Shown here in pieces: positions 23,201-32,038 of a stretch of DNA of 64,000 nt. A program made the translations under genes and the position numbers. Within the stretch, counting starts at the first letter, position 1, and each line of letters starts with the position of its first letter. Origin of the DNA: Asterias amurensis (lineage: Eukaryota > Echinodermata > Asteroidea > Forcipulatida > Asteriidae); assembly GCF_032118995.1 (NCBI RefSeq), contig NC_092657.1, positions 3,469,891 to 3,533,890 of the forward strand, given 5' to 3'. Below the pieces are notes generated by a model. That model saw only the letters and a list, made by a program, of their open reading frames with translations. It searched no databases and had not been told where the DNA came from.

Positions 23201-26200
23201 TACCGATGTTATGCGATTGCTTTAAATCTCTTTTTTCTTTTTTTTTTTTTCTTTTTTTTTTTTACGTTGGCTCTGAAAAGAGTCGGTGTGGGCCTCGACG
23301 TTTCGAACAGTAAACTCTGCTCATCTACAGGACAATGGTTGTAGGACTATATTTGTACCCAAAATGTTACTACCCATGTTGTTGTTTTTTATTCACACCA
23401 TGCATGCAAAGCTTCAAACCTCACTTTCGTATAGGTTTTTGTTAATAATTAATAATAATCAGTCATTCAAAATAAACACAAAGTGCGGCTGCTGGTCTTT
23501 GATAATGCCAATGGTGTCCATGTGCATGAAAACAATGCTCTAAACTTGTACAAGTCTTATGCCTGTGTAATTTGGTTTGCGGTCTAACATCATGTTTATA
23601 GTATTTACTTGCTGTGTAAGTTATGTTCTTTTGAGAACTTGTCTTGCTTTATTCTACAACCATTGATACATCACCATGCCTTGCTCAAATCCAATATTCG
23701 TTTTATTCCATTCAATTTTTCAGTAACTAGCACTGTAGCAACCACATTGAAACCACAAGCCGGGAAAACACCAGAATACCTGCTTCCAGACCGGACAACC
23801 TCTGTCGGTAAGGATCATATGTTAATTAGTCACAACTGATGGCAATGTACCGGACCAAGGTAACAGCTTTCTTAAATCATACCACACACGGGCCCGGGCG
23901 CAATTTTCTTTCTGCACTTTAGATTTGCCATCCTCAAAAGAAAAACTTATTTTTATTTTATTTTAATGATTTCCCAATTTTGAATCGATTTAAAACAAAA
24001 CCTGAATTGAAAAGCACCACAATAAGTAAACGGACATCTCTCATAAAATCATGTGCGTTGAAAACACCCTAAAGTACCACACAGAAAAGTAATAGCCACA
24101 ACACACAAACACTAGTTTGTTTTTATTCAAGATAACTCCACTTTTTTGCCACAATTATTTTTTTCAAACTAATTATGTCAACCCTATTCTCTTGATTTCT
24201 TAACTAGCTCGCGGCAACACCGAGCCCACACTGAAAGCGTCTCCAACAGTACTAGCCAACACCTTCAGTTCCATCAGTACTAGTTCTACTACAGGGAAGA
24301 CAACTGAAAGCGCAGCTCAATCCAGTAATGGCCCCACCCCGTCCCCTTACAGCAGCGACAATGACACAGGTATAGACGATGTGACCTATGTTTACAATCA
24401 AACCGCCCTCTGTTGACAAAACACTGTATACGTCATGTTTCGCCGGGCAAAAAGACACGTAGTCATGGTAAGATTGCATACACTTTCTAGCTGGCTGCCA
24501 AAACACAAAGAGCTTTTAGAGCTTTAAGCCCTCACGAGAAGGTAATTAATTTTTTCGACATCGATGTCATCAAGAAAAAACGAGCAGGGTATAAAAAAGA
24601 AGACGAACAGAGTACATGTGAACTGTTCGACACGTCGATACAAAACCGGCTCTTTTCAAAGACAACACTGACACAAAATATATTTAATACTTGGTTGTAT
24701 ACGCAAGTTTACTATTTAATTTTGTTTTATAGTCATACTTCACAAGCAAAGCTTCAAACACCACTTGAATTATTTATCCTTTTTTGACAGACATTTTTGT
24801 CGGCGGAGAACAGGTGGTCAATATGACAGTGATGGCAAACAGTGACTTGGTTCTTCGCTGCAATATATCCACAACGAGTAAAGAGCCATTAGAGATGATG
24901 TGGATGATGAGAGTTGAACGTGGATACCAAACGTGGTCAGTCGTGGTGCCAAAGGACAAAATAAAAGGTATGCTCATTAGTTAAGTAAACTGGTTGGTAG
25001 TTACTGCTTGGTAATTACTGGCTAGTATAGTTACTGGTTAGTAGTTACTGGTTGGTAGTTACTGGTTGGTAGTTACTGCTTGGTAGTTACTGGCTAGTAT
25101 AGTTACTAGTTAGTAGTTACCGCGTGGTAGTTACTGATTGGTTGATTGTTTGGTTTGTATGTGTGTGGGTGGGTGTGTGTGGGTGTGTGTGTGTGTGTTT
25201 GTTTGTTTGTTTGTTTGGGTTTGGTTGACGAGTCATTGATGATGATGTGGATGGTGACGGTTTAACGTGGATACCAAACGTGGTCAATCGTAGTGCAAAA
25301 TGGCAAAACAGAAGGAGATTATTACCAAAGAGATCAATTATCAAAGATCAGATAATCTTTAAAGGCACTGTACACGTTTGGTAATTGTCATAGACCAGTG
25401 TTCTCACTTGGTGTATCCCATCATAAGCATAACATGACAAGCCTGTGAAAAATTGGGCTCAATCGGTCATCGAAGTTGCGAGAAAATTATGAAAGAAAAA
25501 AACACCCTTGGTAGACGAATTTGTGGGCTTTCAGATAGGAATAAAATACTTCTTTGCTAGGAGTCTTTTATTATTTTAGTGAGAAAATACCTCTTTCTAA
25601 AAAAACTACGTTACTTCAGAGGGAGTCGTTTCCCACAATGTGTTATACTATCAACCGCTCTCCATTGCTCGTTACCAAGTCAATTTTTAAGTTAATATTT
25701 GTTTTGAGTAATTACCAAACGTGTACCTTCCCTTTAACTAATTTATTGTTTGATTTATGTACATATAGTCCACAAAGGTGGTGCCTGGCTGGAGATCCTT
25801 GGAGTCAATTTGGAGGACTCCAACATCTACGTTTGTCTTGGCGGTCACTCAAGAGGCTACTTGACCAAAACGTATATTGTCTTGGTCATTGAAGACATCG
25901 GTACGTTTTGTTTATCTAGTTTTTTATTTCATTTGCTGATGTTTTTAGTTATGAGTTACACACCCAAACGGCACATGGCGCAAATAACATGATGTATAAG
26001 AAATGAAAAAAAGATTTTCAGTTTTTGTTTTGTTTTGTTTTTACCCATTGTTATGCACCGATATGTGTTAGCAGTGTATACTCAGTACATACCCGAGTTC
26101 TGTGAAGAAGAAAAAATGCATATTACTCGGATGGGAATCGAACCCACGACTTTTAAACTCTAGAGCAGTGTCATACCAACTAGACCATCGAGACTGCCAG

Positions 26201-29200
26201 TGGCTGGAGACATTTTCAGTTTTAGATGTGGGAGGAAAACCCAAATGGGAAAATCCCTGCAATCTGAATCCTGCAATCCTGCAATCTGAACACCCAATCC
26301 ACATGCAAGGCACCAGCCTAAAGTTGGATTCAAACCGGGGTCAAGGTGTGAAGGCAGGGAAATAATTGTGTTGATCCTGTATTGTATTGATACCCCAGTT
26401 AAGTGACCCTTTTAAGTAGTATACTGGGGTTTTGTTCCAGCAAGTAGTGAAATTGATTGAGCAGTTAAACCACGCCCAAGTACTTGTTTAGTAGTTGGTT
26501 TATGTTTCGAATTTATTCCTTTTTATTAATAATAAACCATTATTACGTCACCATGGAGCAGATCTGTGCTCGCCTTTTTAGAAAAAAACACTAAAATGTC
26601 TCTAGTTTTACTTTTCCTTTGCTTCTGTAGCTGAGATTCCCGAAGAAGACGCATGCATTGGTGGCGACGCCTGCCAGAATGGGGGAACCTGTGTTAACAA
26701 ATCCCGGACCCCAAGTTATAAATGCAAGTGCAAAGCTGGCTTTGAAGGCAAACATTGCGAATTCGCCGTCAAGAAGCGTCATTGTCGGTCAGATACCTGC
26801 CTCAACGGAGGACTTTGCATCGACAAGGGGGAAACTTTCCAATGTATCTGCGAGGGTGAGTTTACCGGGGAGAGGTGCAAAGAGGCGGTTACTGTTGAGG
26901 CTACGGACAGCAAGCTAACGACTTTGAGCCCGGTAGTCCAGACTACGCCGTCGATGCCTGGTCTATGCTTCCTACCTATGGACCCCGGTAGCTGTGCTCG
27001 AAAGCAAAGCAAGTGGTGAGTACAGCTATCGAGTAGACTTTGTTTTTGTTGTGTTTTTGTTTTTCTAGTGTTTTTTTTACATGTTTTAAGTAAGATCTCA
27101 AATCGAAGACGATCAGACAATCGAAATGTTGAGTCTTTAACCACCAGTTCTTTTTAGAACCAACCCAAAGAGACTATTATCACATTTTGATACCAAAAAC
27201 CTCTGTATAGTTACACGCGTCTTGTTGCAAGTTCAGTGATCAAAAACAGAAAACGAGAACAAAATGTTGAATGTGATATGTTTGAGGATAACCCCAATAA
27301 TTGGGAAACCCTCGTAATCAATTAGGGAATGGAAAATTAAACCCACAGTACGAAGGGCTCCAGTATGCGGTAAGGTTTAAACTGGGGTCCACACAGAGGT
27401 GTAAGGAAAAGAAAGCACTGTGAGCTCATACCTCATGCGTTGTCACTATAATAATCTGTCCCTAGGATATGTCCCCATTTGGCATATGCTGACAGATATG
27501 CTACGGGGGGGGGGGGGGCAGCAGGGAACATCTGCTGCACCCGGCCCACATATCTTACGGTTTTTAAACAACCTACTCTTCACTCTGTTGTAAAATCTCT
27601 CTCTTATTAATCTCTTGAACGGACAGGTACTACGATACAGTTACTGAACAATGCCGCTCATTTGTTTACACCGGTTGCCAAGGCAACGAGAACAAGTTCC
27701 GAACCTACGATGACTGCCAGTACGCATGTCCGAGACTTTCAAGTGACCCTTGCTCTCACCCTATCGTCACTGGGAGGTGCAAGGCTAAGATTCCCAGATG
27801 GGCATACAGCACAGAGAGCGAGACATGTGTTGAGTTTGTGTATGGTGGCTGCGGACCAACTGGGAATAATTTCCTAAGTAAAGACGAGTGCATGGAAACT
27901 TGCATAGGTAAGGTTTTACTATGTTGTTGTTTCGTCATCAGAAAAGGCGGCTACAGCTCACGTCTACGGCTGTTTCGGTTTATAGAGGCTTACTGTTATA
28001 GGAGAAATTCCTATTCTTAAACACAATAATGATGCGGCAACTCAGCCATAATATAGCCATAGCCAACTGACTTGAACACAGCCTTAGTGATTTGACAAAG
28101 CCCCACGCGCGTTGTACCGAGACCCTTTTCAACATTGTGGCTTCGGCTCATGGCTTCGCCAAAATAGAGAGTAGCGATTTTTAAAGGGGTTATTGGGGTT
28201 TTTGGTGAGTGGCTGTATAACCAATAAACCTGTTGTGATAGCGACCATCACAAAGATACATACGACAAAATACATGAGCTGCTAAAACCTCAAGGGGGCA
28301 AGCCAACAAAATAATGCACAGTTTACTAGCTCGGAGGGCTACTTCACAACATGCTCATGGGCACACGTCCTTGGAAAAATGTCGCCTTTGGTGTTGCGCA
28401 CTTGTCAGGGAGTCATAGGGAGTCGTTAAAGGAAAGCTGTTATTAATGGCAGGTGTATATTTTGATTTTTTACAGAGGATGGAGTGCCAAATGAACCTTG
28501 TTCATGCAACCCAAGAGGTCTGGGTTCAGCATTTTGCAACAGTGATTTTGGTAAGATGTAACTTCCTACTTCTCGTTTTACATCTTCGTTGTTGCCTTCG
28601 AGAGAAAGACACTTTCAAACTTATACAAAGAAGACCTAACATTCCACCATTTCTGGGTAAACCTTAACCCGGCGGGAAATCTGTCAGGCCATGGGTCCCC
28701 TAATCCAGCTTACGTCCCGGTCGTGACACTTCAGTGTGTTTCCTTCTAATAAAAAACCTAGAGTTTCGCTATTGAAAAGGATGCCATTTTAGTTTTCCAA
28801 ATGGGTGCCCAGTGTACGTCTTTGCTGTAAGAAATCTTAATAGTTTTAAAGGTCGCCTCCAAGAGAAACAAAAAAGCATCGACTTTTGTTCGTTCACTTT
28901 AAATAGGCATTGAAACTTTGCATGTTGGAAATACGGTATGGAAAGGTTTTGCGGGAACACCATGTAATGACTATTTTGAAAAGAACCGTTGGTTTCAACT
29001 CAAAGTTTTGATCATGCTTTGATCGTCTTCTTGTTCATTTTGTTTCTTATTTTCTACAGTGATAATCGGTACCGTCCGTAGAAAAGTATCAACCCATGGT
29101 CAACTGACGTCACTAGTCGTAGAGCTCATGCAAGTATACAAAGGGGGCGCCCTAACACTAAGAAGGTCTCGGTTCTTTCAAGAACCACTTCTGATAGTCA

Positions 29201-29966
29201 AGAATCGGTACCAAGAGACGAGACAATGTCAGAACCAATGTTTCGGGGACATTGAAGGTAAGTCTAACTATTTGAGTCCACTCGACAAACTGGTTTGTTG
29301 AAATTGAGACATTCGGCGTTGTCCCAAACACAGTACAGTTTCCACAATATTACCCCTTGTCTCTGGGCCTTAAATCATTCCCTAAACAATCTGTGCTCCC
29401 TGGGGAGTATACAGCCTTTGCTGCCAAAATAATATGTAGCGCACTATGATAAGCAATCACAAGAACCATCTATGCCCTCGCAGGTACTCATTTACCCCTG
29501 GGTGGAGAGAAGCTTTTGGTTAAGTGTCTTGCTCAATGACACAAGTGTCACGACCGGGATTCGAACCCACACTCTGCTGAACAAAACAATAGTTGTAATC
29601 GTATAACCATAGCCGTCCACCAACTATGAAATGGCTTAACTCTTATACTGTAAAAATCACTCCGTAACTATATACATTGTACATCAACCATACTCAGTAT
29701 CACAAAAATTAAAATTACAGTACGTTTTAAAAATTTAGTTACCCCTTTCCTTTTCTCTCTTTTTGTTTCAAGACGGGAAGAAATATATTTTCACTGGAAC
29801 TTTGACGAGACAGCACGGTACAACTGCTGCATTTCTAACCCCACGAAGCTACGTTAAGCGCGCTGTTGCCAAACGCGCCGTTAAACTGGAGAGGATGGCC
29901 GATCAACCATCGACATGTACTAACAATCAGATGGTGACTTCCGAACTCAAACAATTAAGACCATGA
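20066..29966 (+). CDS. WFIKKN-like secreted multidomain protein (WAP, Ig, EGF x2, Kunitz x2, NTR), 662 aa
   Basis: Eleven exons join in frame: 20066-20201, 22019-22183, 23724-23807, 24208-24369, 24791-24967, 25769-25900, 26631-27015, 27627-27907, 28476-28550, 29060-29257 and 29773-29966. They total 1989 nt, and all introns are GT-AG. The order is signal peptide (1-21), WAP (about 50-98), Ser/Thr/Pro linker (101-182), Ig (183-285, Cys 206 and 264), EGF (294-328), EGF (337-368), Kunitz (398-448), Kunitz (456-506) and NTR (516-660). Vertebrate WFIKKN1/2 are WAP, follistatin/Kazal, Ig, Kunitz, Kunitz, NTR, and bind GDF8/GDF11. Here no Kazal module is visible and two EGFs lie between Ig and Kunitz. 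Every intron but one is phase 1; the intron inside Kunitz 1 is phase 2. Likely secreted, acting on proteases and/or TGF-beta-type ligands. The ligand is inference. Nearly all module cysteines are present, so the gene looks functional. Confidence 0.88.
20664..20901. mobile_element. Palindromic MITE in intron 1 (CTGCTTAAGCA type)
   Basis: Terminal inverted repeats of about 40 bp. The left is AAATTCATAGAGCTGCTTAA followed by a second TTGCTTAAGCA. The right is TTTTTGCTTAAGCAGCTCTA then TGAAATTGGGCCC. CAGGGTACAAATT occurs on both sides, which may be a target duplication or part of local repetition. Confidence 0.7.
21272..21987. mobile_element. TTAA-type MITE copy, interrupted
   Basis: The left part from GAAGGCAGTGTAC through GCATAAAATAACAAAACAG matches the left half of the element at 25363-25733. 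A segment with CTACATTACTTCAG matches its right half. The right end CACACTCCCTTTAA closes it at TTAA. About 330 bp from about 21610 to 21940 has no counterpart and looks like an insertion. It lies in intron 1 of the WFIKKN-like gene. Confidence 0.5.
22019..22183 (+). CDS. WFIKKN-like exon 2: WAP four-disulfide core domain
   Basis: Encodes RPGTCPADVD, then eight cysteines in WAP order ending ERCCPDDCGGTFC. The double Cys and the closing C-G-G-x-F-C are diagnostic. WAP domains are small protease-inhibitor or antimicrobial modules. The exon is phase 1 at both ends. The acceptor (ATTAATAG before 22019) has a weak polypyrimidine tract, but the phase and the missing alternatives support it. Confidence 0.88.
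22856..23221. mobile_element. TTAA-type MITE copy in intron 2
   Basis: Flanked by TTAA at 22852-22855 and 23222-23225. Internal words CCGATGACCGATTGAGCC and TTTTCACAGGTTTGTTATTT match the better copies at 30999-31384 and 40614-40965. Diverged, so older. Confidence 0.6.
23270..23340 (+). repeat. Dispersed repeat fragment with GACGTTTCGAACAGT
   Basis: GGCTCTGAAAAGAGTC is followed by TCGACGTTTCGAACAGTAAA and CTCTGCTCATCT. A related stretch, TCGGCGTTTCGAACAGTCTA then CTCTGC, is in each segmental unit (near 35244, 45686 and 56855). The opening word resembles a histone mRNA stem-loop, but no histone gene is present. Confidence 0.45.
23724..23807 (+). CDS. WFIKKN-like exon 3: Thr-rich linker
   Basis: A short phase 1-1 exon with acceptor TCAATTTTTCAG and donor GTAAGG. 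It encodes TSTVATTLKPQAGKTPEYLL and PDRTTSV. No fold is expected; it is a likely O-glycosylated spacer after the WAP domain. Confidence 0.75.
24208..24369 (+). CDS. WFIKKN-like exon 4: Ser/Thr/Pro-rich linker
   Basis: A phase 1-1 exon coding for a mucin-like stretch (for example FSSISTSSTTGKTTESAAQS) that ends SSDNDTG. It sits where vertebrate WFIKKN proteins have the follistatin/Kazal module. No cysteines are present, so no Kazal fold is possible here. Confidence 0.78.
24791..24967 (+). CDS. WFIKKN-like exon 5: Ig domain, first half
   Basis: Encodes FVGGEQVVNMTVMANSDLVL then RCNIS and LEMMWMMRV, the B-strand Cys and the core Trp of an Ig-like domain. N-glycosylation sites are seen at NMT and NIS. 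Phase 1-1. Confidence 0.85.
24985..25220 (+). repeat. 15-bp minisatellite (GGTTGGTAGTTACTG) followed by GT/GTTT microsatellite
   Basis: About ten imperfect copies of GGTTGGTAGTTACTG start right after the exon 5 donor and run to about 25140. A (GT)n and (GTTT)n tract follows to about 25220. Intronic. Confidence 0.9.
25228..25315 (+). pseudogene. Relic copy of part of WFIKKN-like exon 5 inside intron 5
   Basis: GATGATGTGGATG and ACGTGGATACCAAACGTGGT are shared with exon 5 (24895-24935), with flanking similarity over about 85 bp. In the exon frame the copy reads MMMWMVTV and then meets a TAA stop. No flanking acceptor/donor pair was found. It appears to be a partial, decayed exon duplication separated from its parent by the minisatellite. 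Confidence 0.75.
25363..25733. mobile_element. TTAA-type MITE copy in intron 5
   Basis: Flanked by TTAA at 25359-25362 and 25734-25737. Ends are AGGCACTGTACACG and CGTGTACCTTCC. The internal words AATCGGTCATCGAAGTTGCG and TTACTTCAGAGGGAG are shared with the copy at 40614-40965. Confidence 0.75.
25769..25900 (+). CDS. WFIKKN-like exon 6: Ig domain, second half
   Basis: Encodes AWLEILGVNLEDSNIYVCLG and ends TYIVLVIEDI. The D-x-x-x-Y-x-C signature of the F strand closes the Ig fold begun in exon 5. Phase 1-1, donor GTACGT. Confidence 0.85.
26038..26200 (-). mobile_element. tRNA-derived SINE, second copy of the 13436 family
   Basis: TTTTTACCCATTG, GTGTATACTCAGTAC and CTAGAGCAGTGTCATACCAA follow the same order as at 13436-13648, with a box B complement GGGAATCGAACCCACGAC. 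Divergence from the other copy is obvious. It lies in intron 6. Confidence 0.7.
26200..26368 (-). mobile_element. SINE-like repeat, reversed copy of the 14395 family
   Basis: Reversed relative to 14395-14600: TTTTCAGTTTTAGATGTGGG and AGGAAAACCC come first, then GATTCAAACCGGGGTCAAGG as the box-B complement. It abuts the SINE at 26038-26200. Confidence 0.55.
26631..27015 (+). CDS. WFIKKN-like exon 7: two EGF domains and start of Kunitz 1
   Basis: EGF 1 (Cys 294, 300, 306, 317, 319, 328) carries NGGTC and GFEGKHC. EGF 2 (Cys 337, 342, 348, 357, 359, 368) carries NGGLC and FTGERC. A Thr-rich spacer leads into GLCFLPMDPGSCARKQSK, the first half of a Kunitz domain. Neither EGF shows a clear calcium-binding D-x-D/N-E signature. 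The exon starts in phase 1 and ends in phase 2 within the Trp codon. Both EGFs share one exon, so they were probably acquired together. Confidence 0.9.
27290..27420 (-). mobile_element. SINE relic in intron 7
   Basis: AACTGGGGTCCACACAGAGG and the preceding GGAAACCC resemble the reversed body and box B region of the SINE at 26200-26368. Strongly decayed. A run of 13 G follows near 27507. Confidence 0.35.
27627..27907 (+). CDS. WFIKKN-like exon 8: rest of Kunitz 1 and whole Kunitz 2
   Basis: Completes Kunitz 1 (YYDTVTEQC, FVYTGCQGNENKF, YDDCQYAC; six Cys in total). It then encodes Kunitz 2 (CSHPIVTGRCKAKIPRW, FVYGGC, NNFLSKDECMETC). By alignment with BPTI the P1 position is Ala 408 in Kunitz 1 and Lys 466 in Kunitz 2. 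Only Kunitz 2 therefore looks like a trypsin-type inhibitor. Donor GTAAGG, phase 1. Confidence 0.9.
28476..28550 (+). CDS. WFIKKN-like exon 9: start of NTR domain
   Basis: Encodes EPCSCNPRGLGSAFCNSDF, the C-x-C ... F-C-x-S-D-F entry motif of netrin/TIMP-like (NTR) domains. Phase 1-1. Confidence 0.88.
29060..29257 (+). CDS. WFIKKN-like exon 10: NTR core
   Basis: Encodes VIIGTVRRKV, ELMQVYKGGA and RQCQNQCFGDIE, the beta-barrel part of the NTR domain and two of its six cysteines. Phase 1-1, donor GTAAGT. Confidence 0.88.
29400..29620 (-). mobile_element. tRNA-derived SINE in intron 10
   Basis: On the minus strand GGGTTCGAATCCCGGTCGTG is a perfect box-B core. GTCATTGAGCAAGACACTTA and an AGCTTCTCTCCACCCAGGGG word follow, then GAGTACCTGCGAGGG. 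This order is typical of a widespread tRNA-SINE architecture. Ends are not fixed. Confidence 0.6.
29773..29966 (+). CDS. WFIKKN-like exon 11: end of NTR domain and stop
   Basis: Encodes DGKKYIFTGTLTRQHG, AFLTPRSYVKRAV and a basic tail with the sixth NTR Cys (STC), then TGA at 29964-29966. The last 13 or so codons and the 3' UTR reappear at 41126 and 52298 because the segmental duplication breaks inside this exon. Confidence 0.88.
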
Positions 29967-30135
29967 GCAAATAATGTACTTTATCAGTAGAGGAAACATG
30001 CGTTTTCCTCTAAGAAAGTGTACAGTTCAAAAATGTACATGAGTCTAGATTCTGTCCCAGGGGCTGACATCACAAAGAGTTTTAAGACCTACTTAACCGG
30101 AAACAGCAAACCGTGATCTTTGCTGAATTCATTAA

Positions 30136-30525
30136 TAGGAACACGTTGCCTTGGATCGGTCGAGTTGGTATTTGAAAATCGTTCTGTAACCGTTTGTTGT
30201 AAAATGTGTATGGTTAGAAAGATATTGTAAAAGTAAAATACAATGATCTACACAAATATGCCTCGAAATTGCGTGGTTTTCTTTTTACCCTGTTGACTGA
30301 CACGGTCGGCCATTATGGGTGTCAAAATTTTGACTCCCATAAATGGCCGACCGTGATAGTTCGCGACGTAAAAGGAAAACCGTGCAGTTTCGAGTGATAC
30401 TTGTGTGGATCATTATACTCTACTTTTAAAACATCTTTCTATAAAAAACCATATGCATTTTATAACAAACGGTTTCAAATGCTTTTAATAGACCAACTCG
30501 TCCGATCCAAGGCAACGTGTTCCTT
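30136..30525. mobile_element. TTAA-flanked palindromic MITE, 390 bp
   Basis: Flanked by TTAA at 30132-30135 and 30526-30529. Terminal inverted repeats run from AGGAACACGTTGCCTTGGAT or its variant inward to a hairpin tip at CAAAATTTTG, so nearly the whole element is one palindrome. Units 2 and 3 have an empty site here (GAATTCGTTTAAAATG). It sits 170 bp after the WFIKKN-like stop, so it may lie in the 3' UTR. Confidence 0.9.
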
Positions 30526-30998
30526 TTAAAAATGATTTTAAACCAATAAGGAAATTGAGTTTACATGACATGGATTTTAGTAGTGAAACAAATAAGCAAT
30601 CTGAATACCCTTTATCCAGTGCTATTCAAAAAGGTTCCCGGCAAGCTCTGTTACTTCATCACAAATCTCAAGTACCTGTTTAAGATTAAAAATCCCTAAG
30701 TAAGTGTTAATGTTACAATACATATCATTGTGGCAATGATAACATCTCATCCTTAAAATGAATCTGCAGTGTTGTGTGAAATCAAGCCCTGGCCCCATTA
30801 CACTTATACTCAAAATCCGGGTCAAATTGGGACTTTTGAGATTTCAGAGTGCTTAGCTTATTACACAAAGCTATTATTCACTTTAATTTGTTACACGAAG
30901 AAGTAGTTTATACTTTATACCTGTCAAAGTTGACTTTTATCAATACATTAGCTTTACCCCTGATAGGGTTTCATTTATGTATCTCTTGGTCACTTTAA

Positions 30999-31384
30999 AG
31001 GCAGTGGACACTATTGGTAATTACTCAAAATAATTATTGGCATAAAACCTTTCTTGGCGACAAGTAATGGGGAGAGGTTGGTGGTCTAAAACATTGTGAG
31101 AAACAGCTCCCTCTGAAGTGCCATAGTTTTGGAGAAAGAAGTAATTTTCCACGAATTTGATTTTGAGACCTCAGGTTTAGAACTTGAGGTCATCCAACCT
31201 AAATCATCCATCTAAACGCACACAACTTCGTGTGGCAAGAGTGTTTTCTTCTTTCATTATTACCTCGCAACTTTGATGACCGATTGAGCTCAATTTTTCA
31301 CAGGTTGTTATTTTATGCATAATATGTTGAGATACACCAACTGTGAAGGCTAGTCTTTGACAATTACCAATAGTGTCCACTGCC
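30999..31384. mobile_element. TTAA-flanked MITE, 386 bp (AGGCAGTGGACAC family)
   Basis: Flanked by TTAA at 30995-30998 and 31385-31388. Ends are AGGCAGTGGACACTATTGGT and ACCAATAGTGTCCACTGCCT. Units 2 and 3 show the empty site (TTACTTTAAAGGGTTGCC). This is the best-preserved copy of a family also found at 11228, 21272, 22856, 25363, 40614 and 51786. Confidence 0.9.
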
Positions 31385-31897
31385 TTAAAAAGATTTCCTT
31401 TCAACCGTTTTATAATAGTATATTCACAAGCAATTTGTTTAATGCTGTTATCTCATATAATTCAAGGGGTTTTTGTTGTTAATTTTTGGTCGAACAAAAA
31501 AACAACCATAATAGAGCGGGATTAGAAGCTGTGACCTCCGCGTCAACAAATCAGCGCTAAAGACCGTTATCACGGTGTGGCCATCTTGATTTTACTCCAT
31601 TTCAACTCATTAACCAAACTGAGGGTGAACGAAATAATAGTCTGGTGTAACGTTTGAGCATTGAATGTTAGCATTCATTACTGTTGTTGGAAATAGGGAA
31701 CATGACTAAGAGTGTGAAAGCGTGAAAAAGGTCTACACCAACTGAACTATAGCCCTAAAATGGCGGTCTCCCTACAATTTTGTCATAATTTTTGCTTACG
31801 TTAAGCCAGAGGTAGTGCAAGTTCAAACCCCCTCTCGTTATTTTTTCTTCTCTCAAAATGTTGTGTCCAGACGGGCAGTGTTTCTTGTGCGTTTAAT

Positions 31898-32038
31898 GGG
31901 AGACTTTTGGGACGCTTGGTGGCAGCAGACTTACCAGGTAAAATCCATTGTTCTCGGCCATGTGCGCACGCTCAGAACTAAGTAAACAATGGACATTTAC
32001 CTTGGAAGTCTGCTGCCACCTAGCGTCCCAAAGTCTCC
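31898..32038. mobile_element. Palindromic MITE, 141 bp
   Basis: Inverted arms GGGAGACTTTTGGGACGC and GCGTCCCAAAGTCTCC, with GGTGGCAGCAGACTTACC against GGAAGTCTGCTGCCACC. It is absent from units 2 and 3, where the text reads GCGTTTAATTGAGATTTG. A 3-bp AAT duplication (possibly 4 bp) flanks it. Confidence 0.85.

Noticed and set aside
23270-23340. Histone mRNA 3' stem-loop
   Set aside because: The GGCTCTGAAAAGAGTC word is imperfect, no histone frame is near, and the following text is a dispersed repeat.
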